34,443 nucleotides of DNA from Candidatus Eisenbacteria bacterium (GTDB taxonomy: Bacteria > Eisenbacteria > RBG-16-71-46 > SZUA-252): NCBI GenBank assembly GCA_035712245.1, contig DASTBC010000064.1, positions 1 to 34,443 on the forward strand, read 5' to 3'. Numbering within the stretch: the first letter of the stretch is position 1; every line of letters begins with the position of its first letter. A program made the translations under genes and the position numbers. Below the pieces are notes generated by a model, which was given only the letters and a program-made list of their open reading frames with translations, was not told the origin of the DNA and searched no databases. Shown in pieces: positions 23,724 to 31,353 of the stretch.

Positions 23724-26240
23724 CTACCGCGGTCCGAACCGCTGGCCGATGCTCAGCTCCACCGATCCTTCGACCGTCGTGTCGTCGATCGGGTCCTGAA
23801 GGTCGAGCCGGTCGACGCGTCCTTCCAGCGAGATCGCGTTGTCGCCGAGGCCCGGCACCTTCACCCACGTGAGCTGGAGCCGGCCCGTGAAACGCTCCTC
23901 GCGCCGGACGAACGTCTCGAGCTCGCGGTCGAGCCAGGAGACGAGCGGCGCGACGAGGAACGTGCCGGGGATCACCTCGTAGCGCAGCTCGAGCGCGGCC
24001 TGGAGCGTGAAGTCGGTGACCTCGATGTCCTTGTGGTCGTCCTTCTCCATCGAGAAGGAGATCGTCGAGGTCATGCGCTGCTCGTGCTTCCGCGTCGACA
24101 CGACGGACGCCGCGGTGACCTCGCGCTCGAACCCTCGCGAGAACCGGTCCTCGTATCGTCCGATGTCGAACCGCGCGCGGGTCCATCCGCCGCGCCGCTC
24201 CTGGAGCACGAGCTCTCCCGAGACCCGCGACTCGCGCAGGTTCTGCGCGTCGCCCTTGTGGTCCATGCGGATGAAGGAAGGCGTGACCCAGCTCTGCTTC
24301 CCGAGGGTGAGCTTCGCGCCGAAGACCCAGCGGTCCACGCGCACGTCGGGGGTTTCGGGCCGCTGGGTCTCCGGCTCCTCGCGCCGGAATCCGCCGAAGA
24401 CGCGCCACTTCATGACGTCCCGGGCAAGGTCCACGCCCGCCCCCTGCCGGTTCGAGAGCGCGTACGGGTTGAGAGACGTGGCCATGTCGGGCTGGTGGCG
24501 AAACGCCTCCGCCTTCGCCGCGATGCCCGCGACCTCGCCCTCCACGCTTCCACGCACGCCGGTTCGCGAGCGGCCGGGCTCGACGCCCTCGATCGCGCGG
24601 TGTTGCACGGTGACCGCTTCGGCGAGGAGCTTCCAGTCGCCCGCGAACCGCGCCCGGCCGGAGCCCCCGAACATCGCCTGCGTGCGCACCACCGAGTCCG
24701 CTCCGGCCACGCCGGGGAAGGAGCCTCCGCCGCCCAGGAAGCCGCCCCCCGCGCCGATGCCCGCGCTCGTCGTGCCCGCGGTCGGATCGTCGTGCGCATA
24801 GCCTCCGAACGCGGAGATCACGAGCCGGTCGCCGCCGAATTCCCGGGAGAGCCGTCCCGCGTAGAGGTCCGAGCGCACGGTGTCGAACGGACCCGCCGCG
24901 GAGCGCGGACGCGAGTCCAGCGCCACGTACGCGGTGAGATCCGCGAGGGAGCTGTTCCAGGAACCCTGGCTCGCGCGGCGCGGCACCGGCGCCGCGAGGA
25001 GGGGCGCCTCGGACGCGAGCGCCGGAGCCAGGTCGCCCCACTCGATCGAGTCGTCGTCGTGCCCCAGCCGGATGCGCGCCTGCTCCGGACTTCCGGTTCC
25101 GTTCTCGACATCGTCCGCGCGCAGACGCCAGGTCCCGTGCGCCTCGAGATTCACCTTCTCGGAGAACCGGTACCGCGCTCGGAGCGTGGTCCACGCCAGC
25201 GCGGCGGATTCCTCGTCCCGGAACCTGGACTTGCCCAGAGCGAGGTAGGTGCCTTCGAGCGTGAGCGCCCGGGGCGCGGCGGGAGGCGGCGTGAGATCGG
25301 CGAGGGTCGTGGGTGTGGCGGCGCCGGTGGAGTCCGAAACGCCGGTCGCGCCTGTGGCGCCGGTGGCGGCGCCGGTGGCGGTGCCGGTGCTGTCGGGTGT
25401 TCCCGGCGCGGTCGCGGTCGTGTCGGGTCGCTCTCCGCGGCGTGGATCGAGTCCGGCCGGAGGCGGCAGGCAGAGGAACGTGATCGGCCTCGAGGCGATC
25501 TGCTGGGGGCTCTCGATCGCGACGTGCAGGCGGCGCTCTCCGATCCGGCGCGAGGGGATCGGGCCCTGCGGCGTGATCGTCACCGGCCGGCCGTTGTCCA
25601 TGAACCCCTCCTCCATCGCGACCGCGGTGCCGTCCAGATAGAAGACCGCGCGGAACGGGCCCGTTCCGATGCCGGTCACCACCGCGCGCACGTGCACGCT
25701 GTCGCCGGCGGCGAATGCCGCGCCGGGGAGAGGCTCCTCGAGCACCACGTTCGTGATCACGATCGAGCCGGGCGCCGGCGGGTTCACGGTGAACAGGACG
25801 ATCGGGAGGTCGGTGGCGCTGCTATCGGCGGTCCGGATCAGGTTCACGATCATCCCGTGACGGTGGCCCGGGGTCATCGGGAAGCTCGGCTTCAGGAACA
25901 CCGTGTCGCCGAGCGCGGACCAGCGCGGCGCGTTCAGGTTGAGCAGCACGCCTCCGCCGGAGTCGAGATCCGCGACCGAGAACGAGCCCTGTTGGATCGT
26001 GGGCTCGTCGAAGACGAAGTAGAGCTCCGCGTCGGACGGCACGCGAGGGTCGCCATCTCGGGGGTAGCTCGCGATCTGCTCCGGGTATCCCGCCAGGGAG
26101 ACTCCCGGCGACGCGAGAAGCGCCGAGAGCGTGAGGGCGGTGAGGGCGGCGAGGGCGGTGAAGGTGGAGAGCCCCGCCGCCGAAGACGCACGCAGGGCCA
26201 TGGAACGCCGGGAACGGGGAATGACGTTGCGAGAGGACAA
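23724..26240 (-). CDS. Large outer-membrane beta-barrel protein with N-terminal Ig-like domains
   Basis: About 838 aa. The start is uncertain: TTG 26240 or ATG 26201, neither with a well-placed SD (an AGGAGGTGA lies 19 bases before the TTG). A signal peptide ends near GVSLAG-YPEQ. Residues about 40-260 look like one or two Ig-like strand domains, the first resembling a bacterial Big_5-type domain (DPRVPSDAELYFVFDEPTI). A Thr/Gly/Ala-rich linker follows (about 280-320, ATGAATGATGATG). From about 330 to the end, long amphipathic strands with charged loops alternate regularly (for example RYRFSEKVNLEAHGTWRL, KLTLGKQSWVTPSFIRMDHK), as in 16-22-stranded barrels. A Gly-rich loop (GAGGGFLGGGGSF) interrupts it. 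No plug domain or TonB box is seen. The cargo is unknown. Confidence 0.82.
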   Translation of the reverse strand: MSSRNVIPRSRRSMALRASSAAGLSTFTALAALTALTLSALLASPGVSLAGYPEQIASYPRDGDPRVPSDAELYFVFDEPTIQQGSFSVADLDSGGGVLLNLNAPRWSALGDTVFLKPSFPMTPGHRHGMIVNLIRTADSSATDLPIVLFTVNPPAPGSIVITNVVLEEPLPGAAFAAGDSVHVRAVVTGIGTGPFRAVFYLDGTAVAMEEGFMDNGRPVTITPQGPIPSRRIGERRLHVAIESPQQIASRPITFLCLPPPAGLDPRRGERPDTTATAPGTPDSTGTATGAATGATGATGVSDSTGAATPTTLADLTPPPAAPRALTLEGTYLALGKSRFRDEESAALAWTTLRARYRFSEKVNLEAHGTWRLRADDVENGTGSPEQARIRLGHDDDSIEWGDLAPALASEAPLLAAPVPRRASQGSWNSSLADLTAYVALDSRPRSAAGPFDTVRSDLYAGRLSREFGGDRLVISAFGGYAHDDPTAGTTSAGIGAGGGFLGGGGSFPGVAGADSVVRTQAMFGGSGRARFAGDWKLLAEAVTVQHRAIEGVEPGRSRTGVRGSVEGEVAGIAAKAEAFRHQPDMATSLNPYALSNRQGAGVDLARDVMKWRVFGGFRREEPETQRPETPDVRVDRWVFGAKLTLGKQSWVTPSFIRMDHKGDAQNLRESRVSGELVLQERRGGWTRARFDIGRYEDRFSRGFEREVTAASVVSTRKHEQRMTSTISFSMEKDDHKDIEVTDFTLQAALELRYEVIPGTFLVAPLVSWLDRELETFVRREERFTGRLQLTWVKVPGLGDNAISLEGRVDRLDLQDPIDDTTVEGSVELSIGQRFGPR

Positions 26241-26265
26241 GCGCGAACCGTATCATTCACCTCCT

Positions 26266-27486
26266 ATGCCGTCAAGAAAACGCACTGCCACAACGAGTTC
26301 GGGGCGAAGCGGCCGTGGCCGCGCGACCGGCGGCGCACGGAGAGCGCGTGCAAAGGACACCACGCGCGGAGTTGCGGGCCGGACCACGCGCGGAAGTGCC
26401 GGCGCCAACAGCCCCTCGCACGGAGGGAACGGGTTCACGCCCGGGCGGCGCATTCCGGTGGCCGTTCTCGGCGGGACCGGAACCGTGGGGCAGAGGTTCA
26501 TCCAGATCCTCGAATCGCACCCCTGGTTCGAGGTCACCGAGGTCATGGCCTCCGATCAGAGTGCGGGACGTCCGTACGTCGAAGCCATCGGATCACGGTG
26601 GAAGCTCTCCACGCCGATCCCCCCGGCGGTCGCGACGCTGCGCGTGAAGGGTCCCGGCGAATCCCTCCGGTCGCGCATCCTCTTCTCCGCGCTCGACGCC
26701 TCCGTGGCGGGGGATCTGGAATCGCGGTACGCGAGGCAGGGGCATCTCGTCTCGTCGAACGCGCGCAATCACCGGATGGATCCGCTCGTGCCGCTCGTGA
26801 TTCCCGAGGTGAATCGCGATCACATCGAGCTCCTCGACCGGCAGCCCTACGGCGCGCGCGCGGGCATCGTCACGAACCCGAACTGCTCCGCGATCGTGAT
26901 CGCGATGGCGCTCGCGCCGCTCCACCGCGCGTTCGGCATCGAGGCCGCGATCGTCACCACCTTCCAGGCCGCGAGCGGCGCCGGCTATCCCGGCGTGCCG
27001 TCGCTCGACATCCTCGGCAACGTGGTGCCCTTCATCTCCGGGGAAGAGGCGAAGATCGAGTCCGAGACGCACAAGATCCTCGGGCGGCTCGGCTCGAAGG
27101 GGATCGCGCCGGCGGAGTTTCCCCTGAGCGCCGCGTGCCATCGCGTGCCGGTGCTGGATGGACATCTCGTGGCGACGAGCGTGCGCTTCCGCCGCCCGGC
27201 CCGGGAGAAGGAGATTCTCCAGGCGTGGCGCGAGTTCCGTCCGCTTCGGAAGCTCGGGCTTCCGAGCGCGCCCGCCGATCCCATCCTCCCGCGCTCCGAG
27301 GAGGACCGCCCGCAGCCGCGTCTCGACGCGGACCGGAGCGGAGGCATGGGCGTCACCGTCGGCCGTCTCCGCCGCTGCTCCGTGCTCGAGTGGAAGTTCG
27401 AGGCGCTCGGGCACAACACGATCCGCGGCGCGGCGGGGGCCGCGATCCTGAACGCCGAGATCCTCGCGCGAGACGGGCGCCTCTAG
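26266..27486 (+). CDS. asd: Aspartate-semialdehyde dehydrogenase (archaeal/fungal-type)
   Basis: 406 aa if ATG 26266 is used; ATG 26221 upstream and GTG 26458 downstream remain possible because none has a clear SD. The NADP-binding loop is VAVLGGTGTVGQRF, followed by HPWFEVTEVMASDQSAGRPY. The catalytic Cys lies in VTNPNCSAIVIA. The conserved HRVPVLDGHLVATSVRF and GHNTIRGAAGA segments, with the catalytic His in the former, fit the archaeal/yeast branch. The enzyme makes aspartate semialdehyde from aspartyl phosphate, feeding lysine, methionine, threonine and diaminopimelate synthesis in the cytoplasm. The first 62 residues are an Arg/Gly/Thr-rich extension not found in the family. A histidine phosphatase follows 32 bp downstream. 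Confidence 0.93.
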   Translation: MPSRKRTATTSSGRSGRGRATGGARRARAKDTTRGVAGRTTRGSAGANSPSHGGNGFTPGRRIPVAVLGGTGTVGQRFIQILESHPWFEVTEVMASDQSAGRPYVEAIGSRWKLSTPIPPAVATLRVKGPGESLRSRILFSALDASVAGDLESRYARQGHLVSSNARNHRMDPLVPLVIPEVNRDHIELLDRQPYGARAGIVTNPNCSAIVIAMALAPLHRAFGIEAAIVTTFQAASGAGYPGVPSLDILGNVVPFISGEEAKIESETHKILGRLGSKGIAPAEFPLSAACHRVPVLDGHLVATSVRFRRPAREKEILQAWREFRPLRKLGLPSAPADPILPRSEEDRPQPRLDADRSGGMGVTVGRLRRCSVLEWKFEALGHNTIRGAAGAAILNAEILARDGRL

Positions 27487-27518
27487 GCGCCGCGCGAGAG
27501 CGGGCGCCCGGCTCGACC

Positions 27519-28115
27519 ATGACCGCATTCACTCCCGGCCGCGACGTCGTGTTCGTGCGTCACGGCGAGACCGACTGGAATCGCGAACGGCGCGTCCAGG
27601 GAAGCCAGGGCGCGTCGATCAACGAGGCGGGACGCGAGCAGGCCCGCGCGCTCGCGCGTCTCCTGTGGGAGGTGCCGCTCCAGGCGGTGTACTCCAGCAC
27701 GCTCGCGCGCGCGCTCGAGACGGCCTCCTACGTGGCCGGGCCGCACTCCCTCGGCGTGGTGACCGATCCGCGGCTGAACGAGATCCACCACGGAGACTGG
27801 GAGGGAATGGCCGAGTCCGATCTCCCGGATCTCGATCTCTATCTGCGGTGGCGCGCCGATCCGACGAGCGCCGCGCTCCCGAATGCGGAGCCTCTCGAGG
27901 CGGTGCACGAGCGCGCCGTGGCCGCCATGCGCGACATCATGGCGCGGCACCAGGAAGGGGACGGCCTCATTGCGATCGTGTCGCACCAGGTCGTGCTCGC
28001 GCTCCTCAAATGCTACATTTTGGACCGGCCATGGAGCGATCTCAGGCGCCATGCGCTGAGCGTGGCCTCGTACGAAGTGGTCACGGTCGGGGAGGGGTTC
28101 ACGCCGCGTCCGTGA
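27519..28115 (+). CDS. Histidine phosphatase superfamily (phosphoglycerate mutase-like) protein
   Basis: 198 aa. The phosphohistidine motif RHGETDWN is at 14-21, with catalytic His15. The supporting Arg lies in STLARALETA, the acid in LNEIHHGDWEG, and the second His in VSHQVVLALL. This is the compact cofactor-dependent branch that includes GpmB, CobC and many broad-specificity phosphatases. Specificity cannot be read from these motifs. It starts 32 bp after the aspartate-semialdehyde dehydrogenase stop without a strong SD, so it is probably translated from the same mRNA. No cobalamin genes are nearby, so a CobC role is not indicated. Confidence 0.92.
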   Translation: MTAFTPGRDVVFVRHGETDWNRERRVQGSQGASINEAGREQARALARLLWEVPLQAVYSSTLARALETASYVAGPHSLGVVTDPRLNEIHHGDWEGMAESDLPDLDLYLRWRADPTSAALPNAEPLEAVHERAVAAMRDIMARHQEGDGLIAIVSHQVVLALLKCYILDRPWSDLRRHALSVASYEVVTVGEGFTPRP

Positions 28116-28178
28116 GCAGGGGGCGGCGGGCGGGCGGAACCGATTCCATCCATGCAGGGTTCATTCCGGAGTAACGTC

Positions 28179-29222
28179 ATGACTCGTCGCCTCTTGATCC
28201 TCTTCTCAGCAGCTCTTGCCTCGCTGATCCTGGTCGCCGCGGGATCCAGCCCGGCCGCCGCCATCCAGTTCCGGGCTCTCCTCGCCGACACGTCCTCGCG
28301 TGACACCGATCCCGCCCCTTCGCCGGATGGCAAGTGGCTCGCGTTCCAGAGCAACCGGGGCGGTGGCAGCCAGATCTGGATCATGCCGGCGAACGGCGGG
28401 AAGCCGCGCCAGCTCACGAAGGAGCCCGCGACCGTCAAGGGCCCGGATGGAAAGATGATCCCGACCCGCGTGATGACGCCCACCTGGGCGCCGGACAGCA
28501 AGTCGCTTCTCTTCGTGTCGACGCGGGCCGGCGGATACAACATCTACTCGATCCCGCTCGAGGGCGGCACGCCGAAGGCCCTCTCGGCCGCCGCGGGAGC
28601 GCAGCGATACCCCAGCTACTCCCCCGACGGCACGAAGATCGTGTTCCCCTCGAGCCGGAACCAGCCCAGCTCGCTGTACGGATTCCAGCTCTACCTGATG
28701 GACGCGAAGGGTGAGGTGAACGGTCCTCCCGCGCGGCAGTTCACGCGCAGCAGCGGGAGTCCCGGCCATCCGATCTGGTCTCCGGACGGCAAGTGGATCT
28801 GTTACGTCGCGAAGGATTTCGACAGCACGCGCACGGTCGACATCGGCGGCGGCATGCAGGCGAAACAGAGCGCGATCTTCTCCGCGTTCCGCGTGTTCAA
28901 GAAGCCCGTCGCCGGCGGCAACGAGATCCGGCTCACCGGGAACCGCACGGATCCGGGTCAGGCCGAGGACACATGGCCCTCGTGGTCCCGCGACGGCAAG
29001 TGGATCGCGTTCGGGCGAAACATCAAGGGCAAGCAGAACCTCTGGGTGATCGACGTGCTCACGAGCCAGGCCTTCCCCGTCACCGAACTGGGGAACGCGC
29101 TCAAGCCGGAGTGGTCGCCCGACGGAAAATCCCTCTACTTCACGAGGATCAACGGCCAGGACGAGGACATCTGGGTGGCGACCGGCCTGAACCTCGTATC
29201 GAACGCGCGCGCGAGGAAGTAG
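28179..29222 (+). CDS. Secreted TolB-like WD40 (PD40) beta-propeller protein
   Basis: 347 aa; ATG 28179 has GGAG seven bases upstream and is preferred over ATG 28152. Residues 1-30 are a signal peptide (LILFSAALASLILVAAGSSP). Six PD40 blades are evident from repeats of S-P-D-G-K-x-hydrophobic: SPDGKWLAFQS, APDSKSLLFVS, SPDGTKIVFPS, SPDGKWICYVA, SRDGKWIAFGR and SPDGKSLYFTR. That makes a six-bladed propeller like TolB's C-terminal domain, without the TolB N-terminal domain or a dipeptidyl-peptidase domain. The likely role is a periplasmic binding scaffold. It is third in a run with the dehydrogenase and the phosphatase, 63 bp after the latter. Confidence 0.9.
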   Translation: MTRRLLILFSAALASLILVAAGSSPAAAIQFRALLADTSSRDTDPAPSPDGKWLAFQSNRGGGSQIWIMPANGGKPRQLTKEPATVKGPDGKMIPTRVMTPTWAPDSKSLLFVSTRAGGYNIYSIPLEGGTPKALSAAAGAQRYPSYSPDGTKIVFPSSRNQPSSLYGFQLYLMDAKGEVNGPPARQFTRSSGSPGHPIWSPDGKWICYVAKDFDSTRTVDIGGGMQAKQSAIFSAFRVFKKPVAGGNEIRLTGNRTDPGQAEDTWPSWSRDGKWIAFGRNIKGKQNLWVIDVLTSQAFPVTELGNALKPEWSPDGKSLYFTRINGQDEDIWVATGLNLVSNARARK

Positions 29223-29290
29223 CGCCTTCCTGTCCCATTTCGGAACCCCGACGCATCAACCTTCGGGTCGCTCCACCGTTCTAATCGAGC

Positions 29291-29423
29291 GTGAGAAGGT
29301 TCCGGGCCGTCATCGGCGTCCTTCTTTCCGGTCTTCTCGCCGCGGTCACGGTGGGGTGCGGCGCGGCGGCGTCCGCCCCCACCCCCGTGCTTTCGACGTG
29401 TTCCTGGGCAGGCTTCTGGAGGT
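29291..29423 (+). pseudogene. Possible truncated lipoprotein gene start
   Basis: A GTG at 29291 opens a frame encoding a textbook lipoprotein signal (MRRFRAVIGVLLSG then LLAAVTVGCGAAAS), with Cys23 after TVG. After about 44 codons it runs into DNA that codes, on the other strand, for the C-terminus of the ketosynthase, and the remaining translation is Arg/Ser-rich. It may therefore be the 5' remnant of a gene cut by rearrangement, or a chance match. The SD is weak. In the flanking gap 29223-29290, AACCTTC (29258-29264) and GAAGGTT (29295-29301) are inverted copies; nothing else is seen. Confidence 0.3.
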
Positions 29424-30803
29424 CTACTCCGCCGTCTGCAGCACGAGGCAGGCGTTCGAGCCGCCGAATCCGAAGCTGTTCGAGAGCACCGTGCGCACGG
29501 TCGTCGCGCGGCCGCGCCCGGGGACGTAGTCCAGATCGCACTCCGGATCGGGGTTCGTGAGGTTCGCGGTCGAGGGAACGTAGCTCTCGGCGATCGAGAG
29601 CGCGGCGATCGCCGCCTCGATCGCGCCGGATGCGCCCAGCGCGTGCGCGTGCATCCCCTTGGTCCCGCTCACCGGAACGCGACGGGCCCTGTCACCGAGC
29701 ACCGCCTTGATCGCGAGCGTCTCGATCCGGTCGTTGAGCAGTGTCGAAGAGCCGTGGGCGTTCACGTGCTCGATCTCGGCGGGGATCAGGCCCGCGTCCT
29801 CGAGCGCGAGCTGCATGGCGCGGACCGCGTCACGGCCTTCGGGGTGCGGCGCGGTCATGTGGTAGGCGTCGTTCGTGGTCGCGAAGCCGGAGATCTCGGC
29901 GTAGATCCTCGCGTCGCGCGCGATCGCGTGGTCGAGCCGCTCGAGGATCAGGATCGCGGCCGCTTCCGCCATGACGAATCCGTCGCGTGACGCGTCGAAC
30001 GGGCGTGATGCCTCGGCCGGCAGGTCGTTCTGGGTCGACATGGCGTGGATCAGCGTGAACGCCCCGAACGTGAGAGGCGCGAGCGGCGTTTCCACACCCC
30101 CCGCGATGACCACGTCGGCCTTTCCCTCGCGGATCAGCTGCAACCCTTCGCCAATCGCGATCGCGCCGGACGCGCAGGAGTTCGAGTTTCCAATCGTCGG
30201 CCCTCGCGCGCCGAAGTGGATCGCGATGTTGCACGCCCCCGCTCCCACGAAGACGCGCAGCGCGAGGCTGGGGGATACGGCCCGGATTCCTTCCCGGAGG
30301 AAGGCGGCGTGATCCTCTTCAGCTCCTGAAATGCCTCCGAGCGCGGATCCCACGGCCACGCCCACGCGCTCTGCGGGAACGCTCGCGCGCCGGCCCGTGG
30401 ATCTCGTGGTGACTCGACCGTTCGCACCGTTCCCCGCGTCATGTCCGTTGGTGTGCGCGCCATTGCGGATCGCGAGACCCGCGTCATCCAGGGCGAGCCG
30501 GGTCGCGGCAAGGGAGAACTGGGCGAATCGGTCCAGACGCGAGGGGCGCCGCGATTCGACGTAATCCGCGGGATCGAAACGGCCCACCTCGCCCGCGATT
30601 CGTGTGCGGAATCCCGAAGCATCGAAGCGCGTGACCTCCCGCACGCCCCTGCGCCCGGCGCGAATGCCGTCCCAGAACTCGACGTGGCCGATCCCGATGG
30701 GCGTGACGAGCCCCAATCCGGTGATGACAGCGCGATGGCGGGCGTTGCGCGCACCATGACCGGCCCCACCGGCGCGGCGAGGCGGGCGCGAGCCGTCGCT
30801 CAT
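29424..30803 (-). CDS. Beta-ketoacyl-ACP synthase II-type ketosynthase
   Basis: 459 aa, longer than FabF (about 410). The thiolase-fold triad is Cys210 (SNSCASGA), His350 (NAHGSST) and His387 (TKGMHAHALGASG), with Lys382 retained. The opening VITGLGLVTPIG and the closing NSFGFGGSNACLVL are family hallmarks. It condenses an acyl thioester with malonyl-ACP in the cytoplasm. Oddities are a low-complexity Asn/Gly/His/Arg insert at about 112-145 and a Gly/Arg N-terminus. The gene overlaps the preceding SRPBCC gene by 4 bp (ATGA), and no acyl carrier protein, malonyltransferase or reductase is next to it. That suggests a dedicated product such as a polyketide or modified fatty acid and not housekeeping FabF, though this is inference. 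Confidence 0.93.
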   Translation of the reverse strand: MSDGSRPPRRAGGAGHGARNARHRAVITGLGLVTPIGIGHVEFWDGIRAGRRGVREVTRFDASGFRTRIAGEVGRFDPADYVESRRPSRLDRFAQFSLAATRLALDDAGLAIRNGAHTNGHDAGNGANGRVTTRSTGRRASVPAERVGVAVGSALGGISGAEEDHAAFLREGIRAVSPSLALRVFVGAGACNIAIHFGARGPTIGNSNSCASGAIAIGEGLQLIREGKADVVIAGGVETPLAPLTFGAFTLIHAMSTQNDLPAEASRPFDASRDGFVMAEAAAILILERLDHAIARDARIYAEISGFATTNDAYHMTAPHPEGRDAVRAMQLALEDAGLIPAEIEHVNAHGSSTLLNDRIETLAIKAVLGDRARRVPVSGTKGMHAHALGASGAIEAAIAALSIAESYVPSTANLTNPDPECDLDYVPGRGRATTVRTVLSNSFGFGGSNACLVLQTAE

Positions 30804-31240
30804 CGAGCTTCCGCGAGTGACTTGAATCGTGCCAGCGTGCGTCCTGCGATGGGGTGGATGAACCCTCGGGCGATCACGTGCTCCGCGAACCAGGGGCCGA
30901 TCCAGGGCCAGCGGAGATCGAGGTCATGCCGGATGCTCGCGCGAGTTCCGCCTCGTTCGGGCTCGAGGGTCCAGAGGACCTCCATGCCGCGCGTGATCCC
31001 GCGCACGTGACGGAAGTGGATTCGCCGGGTGTCCGGCTCCGAACTCTGCACCGCATGCCAGAAGACCGGAATGGGCCCGCGCCGCGCGCTCATCGCCGCG
31101 TGCACCCACCCATCGGTCTCCCGGAGCACGCGCACATAGCGATAGTGCGGAAGGCGCTCGTTCCAGCGCGTGAGATCGGCCACCAGCGGGAAGACGCGCT
31201 CCGGAGGGGCATCGATCCAGATGGAGATGTCGGAACGCAT
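30800..31240 (-). CDS. SRPBCC (polyketide cyclase/START-like) protein
   Basis: 146 aa. It opens with the family signature MRSDISIWIDAPPERVFPLV and DLTRWNERLPHYRYV. It continues with the antiparallel sheet (WVHAAMSARRGPIPVFWHAVQ, RIHFRHVRGITRGMEVLWTLEP) and ends with the long C-terminal helix (GFIHPIAGRTLARFKSLAEAR). This is the helix-grip fold that binds hydrophobic ligands, as in aromatase/cyclases and COQ10-type proteins. Its stop codon overlaps the ketosynthase start, so the two are translated together. The pairing recalls type II polyketide gene sets, in which a cyclase folds the chain a ketosynthase makes, but the chain-length factor is absent. Confidence 0.88.
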   Translation of the reverse strand: MRSDISIWIDAPPERVFPLVADLTRWNERLPHYRYVRVLRETDGWVHAAMSARRGPIPVFWHAVQSSEPDTRRIHFRHVRGITRGMEVLWTLEPERGGTRASIRHDLDLRWPWIGPWFAEHVIARGFIHPIAGRTLARFKSLAEAR

Positions 31241-31353
31241 GCACTAAGGCTGCGCCGCCGGGACGGGGCCGTCAAGCGCGCAGAGATCGACGCTACCCGC
31301 CCCGGAAAACCAGGACGCGTTCGTGCCGCAGGACTGACGGGGTTGTTCGCGGA

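Noticed and set aside
25822-26256. Minus-strand frame starting ATG right after AGGAGGTGA at 26256
   Set aside because: SD spacing is only three bases and the frame soon becomes an out-of-frame shadow of the large barrel. It could instead indicate a frameshift near the barrel's start, which I cannot decide.
23613-27400. Very long plus-strand open frame antisense to the barrel gene
   Set aside because: Long open frames opposite genes are expected in GC-rich DNA; composition is Arg-rich with no domains until the real phosphatase at 27519.
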